A stretch of DNA of 64,000 bases, taken from assembly GCA_963827515.1 (NCBI GenBank), contig CAWHBF010000012.1:1-64000 (forward strand). Reading direction: 5' to 3'. The notes under the pieces are model-generated. The model did not search any database and was not told where the DNA came from. It was given only the letters and a program-made list of their open reading frames with translations. The position numbers and the translations under genes are program-made. How positions within the stretch are numbered: the first letter of the stretch is position 1; every line of letters starts with the position of its first letter. This stretch comes from JABFSA01 sp963827515 (GTDB taxonomy: Bacteria > Acidobacteriota > Vicinamibacteria > Vicinamibacterales > UBA2999). Of this stretch, positions 42,388-51,460 are shown one piece after another.

Positions 42388-45300
42388 CGCCCTTCCTCCG
42401 TGGCCGCCTGCAAGGGCGGGTGTGAGAGTCCGCGAGAACGCCGGGACATGCGTTCCACCAGCGATCCCACGGATGCGTAGAAGACCGGCGTCATCAGCAG
42501 GCCGAAGACGGTGACGCCAAGCATGCCCGCGAACACGGCAGTGCCCATCGCCTGGCGAATCTCGGCCCCAGCGCCCGTGGATACCACGAGGGGCAGCACG
42601 CCCATGATGAAGGCGATGGACGTCATCAGAATCGGGCGCAGCCGGATGTGGCAGGCGTCGAGGATCGCCTGCACGCGGCTCTCACCCTCCATCTCCCGCC
42701 GCCTGGCGAATTCGACGATAAGGATGGCGTTCTTGCAGGCCAGCGCGGCGAGGACGAGGAATCCGATCTGCGTGAACACGTTGTTGTCGCCGCCCGTGAG
42801 CCACACGCCGGCGATCGCCGAGAACAGTGTCATCGGCACGATGAGGATGACGGTGAGCGGCAGCCACCAGCTCTCGTACTGCGCAGCGAGGACCACGTAC
42901 ACGAGCAGCACACACAGCGGGAAGATGAGGATCATCGTGTTCCCCGCGATCGCTTCCTGGTACGCGAGCTCGGTCCATTCGAACCCCATGCCGGCAGGCA
43001 GCCGCTCGTCGAGCACCTGCGCGATGGCGGTCTGTGCCTGGCCGGAGCTGAATCCAGGAGCCGGCCCGCCGTTGATCTCGGCGGCAGGGAACCCGTTGTA
43101 GTGCATCACCTGCGCGGGTCCGTAGCCCTGCGCGACCGACACCAGCGATCCGAGCGGTACCATCGCTCCGTCGGCGTTCCTCGTCCGCAGCAAGCGGATC
43201 TGCTCGGGCCGCAGACGGAAACCAGACTCGGCCTGCACGTTGACCTGGTAGGTGCGGCCGAAGCGGTTGAAGTCGTTCGCGTAGAGCGACCCGAGATAGA
43301 CCTGCAGCGTGTCGAAGACCTCGGTCAGCGGCACCCCGTAGGTCTTGGCGCGCTCGCGATCGACGTGGGCGTCGATCTGCGGCACGCTGACCTGGAAGCT
43401 GGAGAAGAGGCCCGCGAGGCTTGGCTTCGTGTATCCCTCGCCAATCGCGCTCTGTGTCTGCGCGTACAGCTCCTCGAACCCAATGCCGGCGCGGTCCTCG
43501 ACGTAGAGCTTGAACCCGCCGACCGTGCCCATACCCTGCACCGGCGGAGGCGGAAAGATCGCGACGAACGCCTCCTGGATGCCCGCATACTTTGCGTTCA
43601 GCGCCTGGACGATCGCCGCGGCCGACTGCTCAGGATGACCGGCCCGCTCCTTGGCCGGCTTCAGCGTGACGAAGGTGATGCCGGCATTCGAGGCGTTGAC
43701 GAACCCGTTCACCGACAGACCCGGAAACTCCACGGCGTTGGCAACGCCCGGCTGCTGCAGCGCGAGGTCGGACATCTTCCGGATGACGGCGTCGGTCCGG
43801 TCGAGCGTGGCTGCGTCGGGCAGCTGTGCGAACGCGACGAGGTAATCCTTGTCCTGCGTGGGAATGAATCCCTGCGGCACCCGCAGGAAGCCGAGGTACG
43901 TCAGCCCGACCAGTCCGCCGTACAGCACGAGCACCGCCACCGACAGCCTCAGCGCGCGCGCGACGCCGTGGGTGTATGCCGTGGCCGCGCGGGTGAAGAA
44001 CCGGTTGAACCAGCGGAAGAACCAGCCGAACACGCCGTCGGCTATACGCTGCAGGCGATCCTTGGGCGCGCCGTGCGGCAAGAGCAGCCGCGAGGCAAGC
44101 GCGGGGCTCAGCGTCAACGAGTTGAACGCGGAGATGACCGTCGAGATCGCGATCGTCAAGGCGAACTGACGGTAGAACTGCCCGGTCAGCCCGCTGATGA
44201 ACGCGGTCGGCACGAACACCGCCACGAGCACCAGCGCGATCGCGATGATCGGCGCCGACACTTCATCCATGGCCTTGCGCGTTGCCTCGATCGGCGCCAG
44301 CCCCAGCCCGATATGCCGCTCCACGTTCTCCACCACCACGATCGCGTCGTCCACAACGATCCCGATCGCGAGCACCAGACCAAAGAGCGAGAGCGTGTTC
44401 AGGGAGAAGTCGAAGAGGAGCATCACCGCAAACGTCCCGACGATCGACACCGGTACGGCGACCAGCGGAATGATCGAGGCGCGCCATGTCTGGAGAAACA
44501 CGAGCACCACGACCACCACCAGCAGGACGGCGATCAGCAGCGTCTCGACCACCGCCCGGATCGACTCGCGCACGTAGATCGTCGGGTCATAGACGATGCG
44601 GTATTCCAGGCCCTCGGGAAACGACTGCTTCAGCGTTTCCATCAGCTCGCGAACCTGCGCCGATGCCTCGATCGCATTGCTGCCGGGACGCTGGAAGATG
44701 CCGATCGCGGCCGCGGGCCGGTTGTCGAGCAGGCTTCGGAGCGCGTAGTTGCTCGAGCCCAGCTCCACGCGGCCCACGTCCTTGAGCCTCGTGATCTGGC
44801 CGTCAGGCGTCGCACGGACGACGATGTTCTCGAATTCCTCCTCCGTGGTGAGGCGGCCCTGCGCGTTGATGGAGAGCTGGAAGGCCTGGTCGGTTGGCGC
44901 AGGCGGTGCACCGAGGACGCCGGCCGCCACTTGCAGGTTTTGTTCTCTGATGGCGCGCACCACGTCGGTGGCCGTCATCTGGCGCGATGCAAGCCGATCG
45001 GGATCGACCCAGACGCGCATGCTGTACTCGCCCGCACCGAACACCTGGGCGCTGCCGACGCCCGCGATGCGCGTCAGCTCGTCCTTCACGTGCAGGTGTG
45101 CGTAGTTCGAGAGGTACAGCATGTCGTAGCGCTCTTCGGGCGACACGAGGTGCACGACCATGAGGAAGTCGGGCGACGACTTCTCCGTGACGACGCCGAT
45201 GCGCTGAACCTCCTGCGGCAGGCGCGGCAGCGCCTGCGCGACGCGGTTCTGGACCTGCACCTGCGCCGTGTCGATATCGGTGCCGAGCGCGAAGGTCGCC

Positions 45301-45578
45301 GTGAGCGTCATCGCGCCGTCCGACGTGGACTGCGAATACATGTAGAGCAGGCCGTCGACGCCGTTCAGCTGCTGCTCGAGCGGCGCCGCTACGGTTTCCG
45401 CAATGACTTTCGGGTTGGCGCCCGGATATACGCCGCGCACGATCACCGTGGGCGGCACCACGCTCGGATACTCGCTGATCGGCAGCGCAAAGAGCGCGAT
45501 CCCGCCGCTCACGACAACGATCAGCGACAGGACGATCGCGAAGATCGGTCGGTCGATGAAAAAGTGGGAGAACTTCAT
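42384..45578 (-). CDS. RND multidrug efflux permease (AcrB/MexB, HAE1 family)
   Basis: This inner-membrane proton-driven pump protein is 1064 residues long, as usual. The N-terminus is MKFSHFFIDRPIFAIVLSLI. Proton-relay residues are visible: the DD pair in GIVVDDAIVVVENVERH and a Lys in ALACKNAILIVEFA. Porter-domain motifs include GVYPGANPKVI and YSQSTSDGAMTLTATF. It overlaps both the adaptor gene upstream and the outer-membrane factor downstream by four bases, so all three are translated together. Substrates cannot be predicted in detail. Confidence 0.95.
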   Translation of the reverse strand: MKFSHFFIDRPIFAIVLSLIVVVSGGIALFALPISEYPSVVPPTVIVRGVYPGANPKVIAETVAAPLEQQLNGVDGLLYMYSQSTSDGAMTLTATFALGTDIDTAQVQVQNRVAQALPRLPQEVQRIGVVTEKSSPDFLMVVHLVSPEERYDMLYLSNYAHLHVKDELTRIAGVGSAQVFGAGEYSMRVWVDPDRLASRQMTATDVVRAIREQNLQVAAGVLGAPPAPTDQAFQLSINAQGRLTTEEEFENIVVRATPDGQITRLKDVGRVELGSSNYALRSLLDNRPAAAIGIFQRPGSNAIEASAQVRELMETLKQSFPEGLEYRIVYDPTIYVRESIRAVVETLLIAVLLVVVVVLVFLQTWRASIIPLVAVPVSIVGTFAVMLLFDFSLNTLSLFGLVLAIGIVVDDAIVVVENVERHIGLGLAPIEATRKAMDEVSAPIIAIALVLVAVFVPTAFISGLTGQFYRQFALTIAISTVISAFNSLTLSPALASRLLLPHGAPKDRLQRIADGVFGWFFRWFNRFFTRAATAYTHGVARALRLSVAVLVLYGGLVGLTYLGFLRVPQGFIPTQDKDYLVAFAQLPDAATLDRTDAVIRKMSDLALQQPGVANAVEFPGLSVNGFVNASNAGITFVTLKPAKERAGHPEQSAAAIVQALNAKYAGIQEAFVAIFPPPPVQGMGTVGGFKLYVEDRAGIGFEELYAQTQSAIGEGYTKPSLAGLFSSFQVSVPQIDAHVDRERAKTYGVPLTEVFDTLQVYLGSLYANDFNRFGRTYQVNVQAESGFRLRPEQIRLLRTRNADGAMVPLGSLVSVAQGYGPAQVMHYNGFPAAEINGGPAPGFSSGQAQTAIAQVLDERLPAGMGFEWTELAYQEAIAGNTMILIFPLCVLLVYVVLAAQYESWWLPLTVILIVPMTLFSAIAGVWLTGGDNNVFTQIGFLVLAALACKNAILIVEFARRREMEGESRVQAILDACHIRLRPILMTSIAFIMGVLPLVVSTGAGAEIRQAMGTAVFAGMLGVTVFGLLMTPVFYASVGSLVERMSRRSRGLSHPPLQAATEEGR

Positions 45579-46786
45579 GACCGCGGGCCCGAGACCTGAA
45601 GGTCTTCGGCCACCTCCGTGGTAACAGTGTCCATGGCAACGGGCGTGACATCGACCTTCACGCCTGGACGCACACGCTGGAGCCCGTTCACGACAACGAC
45701 GTCACCAGCGCTGAGACCGCTGCGGACGACCCGTAGGCCGTCCACGAGCGGGCCCAGCGTGACGGCGCGGTACTCGATCGCGTGCTCGGCCGTCACCACG
45801 AGAACGAACCGCTTGTCCAGATCGGTGCCGACGGCGCGGTCCTGAATCAGGAGTCCGCGGTAGCTCGCCGTGCCGGGGAGCCGGAGACGCACGAACAGAC
45901 CCGGTGTGAGGCTCAGGTCGGCGTTGCGGAAGACGGCGCGCGCGCCAATCGTGCCCGTCGTCGGATCCAGCTGGTTGTCGAGGAAGTTCATCTTGCCTTC
46001 GCGCGGGAACTCCTGATCCCCGGCAAGTGCCATGCGGATCGTCAGCCCTGCCTGACGCGCACTCGCGCGCTTGCCGGCGCGTGCCAGGTTTCCGTACCGG
46101 AGGAACACCTCCTCGTCGGCATCGAACGACGCGTAGATCGGATCGAGGGACACAACGGTCGTGAGCAGCGTGCCGTCGCCCGGTCCGCTCGACACGAGGT
46201 TGCCCTCGGTCACGATCGCCCGGCCTACACGCCCGGCAATGGGAGCGGTGACGCGGGTGAACTCGAGGTTCAGCTCCGCGGCGCGCAGCGCAGCTTCCAC
46301 GGCCGCCGCCTGCGCGGCGGACTCCTGCGCGAACGCGTCGCGGCGATCGTGCTCTTCCTGGGAGATAGCGTTGTCGGCCGCGAGCCGTTCGGCACGCTGG
46401 AGCTCGGAGGTTGCGCGCCGGATCGTGGCCCGCGCGCGAAGCAGTTCCGCACGCAGCCGATCGACCTCGGCCTGGAACGGACGTGCGTCGATCTCGAACA
46501 GCAGGTCGCCGCTCGAGACGACCGTGCCTTCCTGAAATCGAACCGCGGCGACATACCCCGACACGCGCGGTCGAACCGCTACGACGTTGACCGCCTCGAG
46601 GCGGCCGGTGAACTCGTCCCATTCGGTGATGTCGCGCGAGACCACCTCGGCGGCGGTCACTTGTGGAAGAGGGGGGGCCGCCGGCTGCGCCGCCGTGCGC
46701 GCGCACGCCGACGTCCCTGCTGCCACGAGAACCACAAGACCCATGAACCAGTGCTGACGAAGTCTGTTGATCATGTCCGTCAGCAT
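45575..46786 (-). CDS. RND efflux periplasmic adaptor protein
   Basis: This membrane-fusion lipoprotein of the pump has a lipobox (VAAGTSACAR), a lipoyl-like domain (RPRVSGYVAAVRFQEGTVVSSGDLLFEID), a helical hairpin (DRLRAELLRARATIRRATSELQR) and C-terminal beta domains (TPGLFVRLRLPG, ALVVVNGLQRVRPG-like VVVVNGLQRVRPG). ATG starts at 46786 and 46774 are both plausible; 46786 is given. Its stop overlaps the RND permease start. It is divergent from the histidine kinase gene, with 150 bases between. Confidence 0.9.
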   Translation of the reverse strand: MLTDMINRLRQHWFMGLVVLVAAGTSACARTAAQPAAPPLPQVTAAEVVSRDITEWDEFTGRLEAVNVVAVRPRVSGYVAAVRFQEGTVVSSGDLLFEIDARPFQAEVDRLRAELLRARATIRRATSELQRAERLAADNAISQEEHDRRDAFAQESAAQAAAVEAALRAAELNLEFTRVTAPIAGRVGRAIVTEGNLVSSGPGDGTLLTTVVSLDPIYASFDADEEVFLRYGNLARAGKRASARQAGLTIRMALAGDQEFPREGKMNFLDNQLDPTTGTIGARAVFRNADLSLTPGLFVRLRLPGTASYRGLLIQDRAVGTDLDKRFVLVVTAEHAIEYRAVTLGPLVDGLRVVRSGLSAGDVVVVNGLQRVRPGVKVDVTPVAMDTVTTEVAEDLQVSGPRS

Positions 46787-46936
46787 CGTCCCTGGCGACA
46801 GTCGAGAACAATTGGGCTGTAGACGGAGGTGGCCCTGACCCTCCGGCAGGAGCGGCCGACCCGGCATTCGGGCGAGCGGTACCTCCGACCTTTGGCCGAT
46901 ATCGCGCTTCCCCCGGGTGGGCGGATAATTGAGCCT

Positions 46937-48244
46937 ATGCAGTCACTGGTTGAAGGCCCGCAGGTAGACCCGCAGAGGGATCCGGCACGCCTGGAGGAGT
47001 TGAGCCAGGCCCTCGCGACCGAGACGGATCAACGTCGCCGCGCGGAGTGCATGGCGCACATTCAGAGCGAGGCCATGCAGCGTGCGCTCGACCTGCTCGT
47101 CAGAGAGGCGGATGTCGGCGGCTTCTTCCGGGGCTTTGTCCAGTCGCTCGTCGAGGAGAGCGAGAGTCATGCCTGCAGCGTGTGGCTGCTCAACGATGAC
47201 AGGTCGCGCTGCGAGCTCTGGATGGCCGACGTCCAGGGCCGCTTCTTCAGCAAGGACGCCGAGGGCTGGGACACACTGGCGCTGCCGCGCGAGAGCATGG
47301 AAGCTCACCTGCTCGCGAATACCCAGACATGGACGGAGACGGTCGAATACACCGGAGATGACCCGCGTCTGCCCGCGCCGGTACGCGAGTTCAACGCGTC
47401 AATCGGCGTGGAGTCGATCGTCGTTGTTCCACTCCTGCTGCCGACGCGTACGCTGGGATGGATGGCGCTCTCCGCTGGCTCCACGAGCAGCTGTGAAACC
47501 ACCTGGCGCCGCGCGTTGACCGAGACCGTCGCACGGCATGCCTCGATGGCGCTCCATCACAGTCAGCTCTCGGAGCGGGCCCGGCTCGAAGAACGGAAAC
47601 AGGCGGTCCTCGAAGAGCGCAACAGGATCGCGCGTGACATTCACGACACCCTGACGCAGGGATTCGCAGCCATCCTGATGCAGCTTCAGGCAGCGCAGCG
47701 CTCCACGCCGGCGCTGCCGCCCGCGGTGATCAAGACACTCGAGACCGCCGTCGACCTGGCCCGCACACACATGATCGAGGCACGGCGATCGGTTGGCGCG
47801 CTGCGGCCCCATGCGGCCGAGGGCGAGGACATTGCGGCGGCGCTGCATCGCATGACGGATCTCACGCGACGTACGACCGAGGTGCCGATCGATCTCACGA
47901 TCGAGGAGCTGCCTCCCCTGGGCGGCGGCGTGGAGCGGGAAATTATCGGTATCGCACAGGAGGCGCTCAAGAATGCGGTGAAGCACTCCCGCGCGGGCAA
48001 GATTGCCATTCATGCCTCGGCGGTTCGGTCGCTCGGGTTCCGCCTCTCGGTGGCCGACGACGGCCGTGGAATCGCGAAGGAGCATCGCGGCAATGGTTTC
48101 GGCATGACGAGCATGCAGGAGCGCGCCGAACGGATTGGCGCATCCCTGACGATCGTGACAGCGCCCCGAGCGGGTACCGAAGTGGTGCTGGCCTGGGAAC
48201 CGCCGTCCTTCTCGATTCCGGCCAGGGACTATGTCACTCGCTGA
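46937..48244 (+). CDS. GAF-domain sensor histidine kinase (NarL/LiaS type)
   Basis: This cytoplasmic kinase lacks transmembrane segments. A GAF domain occupies about residues 45-210 (VQSLVEESESHACSVWLLNDD, VESIVVVPLLLPTRTLGWMALSAG). The HisKA_3 motif EERNRIARDIHDTLTQGF holds the phospho-acceptor H236. The ATPase domain has the N box IAQEALKNAVKHSRAG and the G motif VADDGRGIAKEH. The ligand may be redox or aromatic. The start at 46937 has no strong ribosome-binding site; earlier starts add 36 residues. The gene overlaps its response regulator by 14 bases and is divergent from the RND operon, which it may control. Confidence 0.88.
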   Translation: MQSLVEGPQVDPQRDPARLEELSQALATETDQRRRAECMAHIQSEAMQRALDLLVREADVGGFFRGFVQSLVEESESHACSVWLLNDDRSRCELWMADVQGRFFSKDAEGWDTLALPRESMEAHLLANTQTWTETVEYTGDDPRLPAPVREFNASIGVESIVVVPLLLPTRTLGWMALSAGSTSSCETTWRRALTETVARHASMALHHSQLSERARLEERKQAVLEERNRIARDIHDTLTQGFAAILMQLQAAQRSTPALPPAVIKTLETAVDLARTHMIEARRSVGALRPHAAEGEDIAAALHRMTDLTRRTTEVPIDLTIEELPPLGGGVEREIIGIAQEALKNAVKHSRAGKIAIHASAVRSLGFRLSVADDGRGIAKEHRGNGFGMTSMQERAERIGASLTIVTAPRAGTEVVLAWEPPSFSIPARDYVTR

Positions 48245-48914
48245 AACGCTGGTCCCGTCGACAGCGGCCTTCTCCGCAGTTGCGGAGCCCAAGGCCAAGG
48301 CCAGCGTCCTTGTCGTGGACGACCACGCGCTCCTTCGAACGGGCGTCGCCAACATCATCAATCAGGAACCGGACCTGAGCGTCGTTGCAGAAGCCGCCAA
48401 CGGCGTGGAGGCGGTGGCCGCGTTCGAACGCCATCATCCTGACGTCACGCTGCTCGACCTGCGCATGCCGGAGATGGAGGGCGTCGAGGCGGTCACGCAG
48501 ATTCGAGACCGCGATCCCCATGCGAAGGTCATCATCCTCACGACTTACGACACCGACGAGGACATCACGCGCGCGCTGAAGGCCGGCGCCAAGGCCTATG
48601 TGCTGAAAGACATCTCGGCCGAGGCGCTCATCACCTGCATCCATGACGTCCTGGCCGGCAAGACCTACCTCGCCCCCGCGGCCGCCGCCAAGCTGGCCGA
48701 GGGCGTCACGCGCGTGCATCTCACGCCCAGAGAATTGACAACGCTCAAGCTGATGGCCGACGGCAAGAGCAACAAGGAGATCGCCAACGAGTTGGGCATC
48801 AGCGACCGTACGGTCAAGAGCCACCTCGGGCATCTGTTCGAGAAGCTGGGCGTGACGAGCCGCACTGAAGCGGTCAAGGTGGCTAGCCGGCGCGGTCTCG
48901 TCAGACTCGAATAG
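48231..48914 (+). CDS. NarL/FixJ-family response regulator
   Basis: The receiver domain has the acidic pair D30-D31 (VLVVDDHALLR), the phosphorylated D76 (VTLLDLRMPEMEG) and K at AYVLKDIS. The C-terminal LuxR-type helix-turn-helix is LTPRELTTLKLMADGKSNKEI followed by RTVKSHLGHLFEKLGVTSR. It is the cognate partner of the kinase whose gene overlaps it. The likely targets are its own promoter and the divergent efflux operon. Confidence 0.93.
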   Translation: MSLAETLVPSTAAFSAVAEPKAKASVLVVDDHALLRTGVANIINQEPDLSVVAEAANGVEAVAAFERHHPDVTLLDLRMPEMEGVEAVTQIRDRDPHAKVIILTTYDTDEDITRALKAGAKAYVLKDISAEALITCIHDVLAGKTYLAPAAAAKLAEGVTRVHLTPRELTTLKLMADGKSNKEIANELGISDRTVKSHLGHLFEKLGVTSRTEAVKVASRRGLVRLE

Positions 48915-48950
48915 GGCCGCGCCTCCTGTCCAGCCCGCTTTTCGATTCGG

Positions 48951-49006
48951 CGTAGAGCGGAGAGCCGTAGCCTTGCGGAGGCGTTAGCCTCCGCGTGCGC
49001 TCTACG
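48951..49006. repeat. Composite class B palindromic repeat
   Basis: The block GTAGAGCGGAG, then GCGGAGGCGTTAGCCTCCGC, then GCGTGCGCTCTAC repeats the order seen at 18870-18977 and 59477-59535 in shortened form. It separates the response regulator from the convergent AlkD-like gene. Confidence 0.75.
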
Positions 49007-49023
49007 GTGAAACGCAAATCGCT

Positions 49024-50154
49024 CTACTTCTCAGCGATGACGGTAAACGATCCAGCTCGCATGGCCTGGCCGTTCACCATGACCTCCACGGCGTGAACGC
49101 CGGGCCGCGGCACACGCGTCGTGTGGACCGCCAGCGAGAACGCGGTCTTCGAGATCCACGGACTCCCGTGGGAGCCAGCACCAGGCGCGTGACCTTGAAT
49201 ACCTTCGCCCTGGTCACCCCTCGCGCTTTCACGAAATGAACGGCTACGTCGACCAGGAGATCCTGCGACGCTCCTGGATGTGCTCCGAAGGGTGAAACTC
49301 ATGACCACGCGCGCGCCGATCCGCACGCGACGAGGACTGAACGTCACGCGCTCCAGGGACACGGACGACCGCTTGCCGTAACCCGAGCAGCCGGAGCGCG
49401 TCCCTGTCGCCCCTCTTCACAGCACTTCGCAAGGCATGCTCGACCAGACTCCGGCGCTCCGGTGAGCCATCTCGTGAGCCATGCTCGCCGCGGTGCGCAT
49501 CAGCAGTTGTGGATGCGTCTTGCCGAGATCGTTGAGGTTGTTCGCCACGCTTCGTCGCACCATCGTCGAGGGGTCGTCTTTCAACAGCTCCAGGAGTGCG
49601 AGCACGCGCTCCGGGTTCGCGTCGAGCCAGGGAACCCGCGGCGCCCAGGGAAGTCGCAGCCGTGTACCTTCGGAGACAAGGCGACGAACGTGAGCGTTAC
49701 GATCCTTTGTCCATGTGCGAAGCACCGCCAGGACGCGCTCAGGATCACGGGCAATGTAGGGTCGAATGCTCGACTCGGCGGTGAAACGCTTCGTGAGCTC
49801 GTATTGCGTGCGCATCGAAAGATCGAAGTGCTCGAGCCCGCGGTCCGCGACAAAGAGTACGTGCGGAAGATAGAAAAACGGAGCGATGCCGACGCCCACG
49901 AGCTCGTCCGTCTCGTATTCAGGCCCCAGAGAGCGAAGGAGCACGTCAACGGCCTTCGGATAGGACTGGGGCAAGTGCGCGCCGAGGACACGAGCAATGT
50001 GCCGTCCGCGATCGAGCAGTTCGAGCGCATCGAGCCCTTTGCACGCGTCCTTCACGAACGGACCGACCGGAAAGTCTGGGTGCACCCGCGCGATGTCCGC
50101 CGCGAGCCGACGCACGAGAGATGGCGAGAAGAAGGCTTTCAAGGTGTCGGCCAC
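49024..50154 (-). pseudogene. DNA alkylation repair (AlkD-like) gene with four frame breaks
   Basis: The N-terminal 230 residues are intact HEAT-repeat sequence of the AlkD-like DNA-glycosylase family (MADTLKAFFSPSLVRRLAADIARVHPDF, VRRLVSEGTRLRLPW, VRRSVANNLNDLGKTHP). The C-terminal domain is spread over three frames: SLVEHALRSAVKRGDRDALRLLG, then SVSLERVTFSPRRVRIGARVV, then QDLLVDVAVHFVKARGVTRAKVF, then SLAVHTTRVPRPGVHAVEVMV. Four single-base indels between about 49450 and 49170 (two losses, two gains) explain this. Such clustering suggests real decay or a poorly assembled stretch. The GTG start at 50154 is uncertain. Confidence 0.65.
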
Positions 50155-50176
50155 GAGGAGTTCATTCAGGGTAACA

Positions 50177-50201
50177 GGTCCGGCTGAAGCCGGACACTAC
50201 G
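50177..50201. repeat. Half class A palindrome with altered stem
   Basis: GTCCGGCTGAAGCCGGAC followed by ACTACG. Compared with GTCCGCCTGAAGGCGGAC elsewhere, C to G and G to C changes occur on both sides of the stem, so pairing is kept. It lies just upstream of the AlkD-like gene. Confidence 0.75.
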
Positions 50202-50302
50202 ACCGTTGTTGTGCCATCGGGTGAGCACCCGGATCACGACGACCGTCGGGTCCATCACCGAGTGAGTACGTAGGACCCGGCGTGTAGGTCACCGAGTACG
50301 TA

Positions 50303-50333
50303 CGTAGGCCGGGTCCCGCGAAGCGGACCCGGC
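50303..50333. repeat. GCCGGG-class palindrome
   Basis: GCCGGGTCCCGCGAAGCGGACCCGGC preceded by CGTAG, the inverted form of the element at 40933-40963. It lies a few bases after the stop of the glutaminase gene and could act as its terminator. Confidence 0.75.
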
Positions 50334-50349
50334 GCGCGCAACCTCGTCT

Positions 50350-51324
50350 CTACAGCACGACCTTGAGATAGCTCGAGCCGGCGTTCAGACAATCGAACAC
50401 GTGAAGACCGAGGCGGGCCGCAAGTCCCGAGCAGACCTCGATACCGCGCCGGCTGTTGCCTCGTTCGTCGAGCGGCGGCGAATACGTGGCGATCCCGAGT
50501 TGTCGATTCACGACGGCCATGACGCCGCCGCTGACGCCGCTCTTGGCGGGAACTCCCACCCGATACGCCCATTGCCCGGAGTAGTCGTACATGCCGCAGG
50601 TGAACATGATGGACAGCATGTCCTTGACGCAACTGATCTCGAAGACCGGCTCGCCCGTCACCGGGTTGCGTCCCATGTTGGCCAGCGTGGCACCCATCAT
50701 GGCAAGGTCTCGGCAGGTGACCAGAATGGCGCACTGACGAAAATAGAGATCGAGCGCGGCCTCGGCCTCATCATGGACGACACCGAAGTTCAGGAGCAGA
50801 TGCGCGATGGCTCGATTCCGGTGTCCTGTTCGATACTCGGACTGATAGACCGCCTCGTCCACCGTCAGTTGGCGACCGGCGGCCGCGCTGAGACGAGACA
50901 GCAGGTGATCGAGTGCCTTCTCGCCGTGCCGTGCGTGTAGAAGCGCGGTCACGGTGATGGCGCCGGTATTGATCATCGGGTTGAAGGGCCGGTTGGTCTC
51001 ATCCTGAAGAGTGATTGAGTTAAAAGCGTCACCGCTCGGCTCGACGCCGACGTACCGCCACACCTCCTTGTGTCCGAGCTCCTCCAGCGCCATCCCGAAC
51101 GTGAACGGCTTCGTCACCGATTGCATGGTGAACGGCCGGTCGCAGTCCCCCACTTCAAATGTCCGCCCGTCTTCAGTGACGATGCAGATGCCGAAGTCGT
51201 TCGGACTGGCCTTGGCCAGTTCGGGAATGTAGGTGGCCACCTGACCTTCGGTGAGGTGCTGGAACTCGACGTACAGGTCGTCGATGAGTCTCTGAAGTTC
51301 GTGCTTCTCAGCCGTTTGTGACAT
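50350..51324 (-). CDS. glsA: Glutaminase A
   Basis: The enzyme hydrolyses glutamine to glutamate and ammonia in the cytoplasm. It is a serine-dependent beta-lactamase-fold protein of 324 residues, close to the usual length. The catalytic S69-x-x-K72 pair is in FTMQSVTKPF; further family motifs are EPSGDAFNSI, NPMINTGAI, SEYRTGHRNRAIAHLL, FRQCAILVTCRDLAMMGATLA and GVPAKSGVSGG. The gene starts with ATG at 51324 and appears to stand alone. Confidence 0.92.
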   Translation of the reverse strand: MSQTAEKHELQRLIDDLYVEFQHLTEGQVATYIPELAKASPNDFGICIVTEDGRTFEVGDCDRPFTMQSVTKPFTFGMALEELGHKEVWRYVGVEPSGDAFNSITLQDETNRPFNPMINTGAITVTALLHARHGEKALDHLLSRLSAAAGRQLTVDEAVYQSEYRTGHRNRAIAHLLLNFGVVHDEAEAALDLYFRQCAILVTCRDLAMMGATLANMGRNPVTGEPVFEISCVKDMLSIMFTCGMYDYSGQWAYRVGVPAKSGVSGGVMAVVNRQLGIATYSPPLDERGNSRRGIEVCSGLAARLGLHVFDCLNAGSSYLKVVL

Positions 51325-51460
51325 CAGCGGTGTCCCCTCCGAGGTCTCTCAATCGATTCGGTGTCGCGATCGTGTTCAGATTCGTCGCCCGCGGCTTGCC
51401 CCTGGTCTGGCTCGGTGGTAGGCTTCCGCCTCCCCCCACGGCTGAACCAGGAGACTCGAT

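Noticed and set aside
42648..45599. 983-residue plus-strand open frame opposite the RND permease gene
   Set aside because: It is the antisense shadow of a strongly conserved gene, rich in R, H and D with no family motif.
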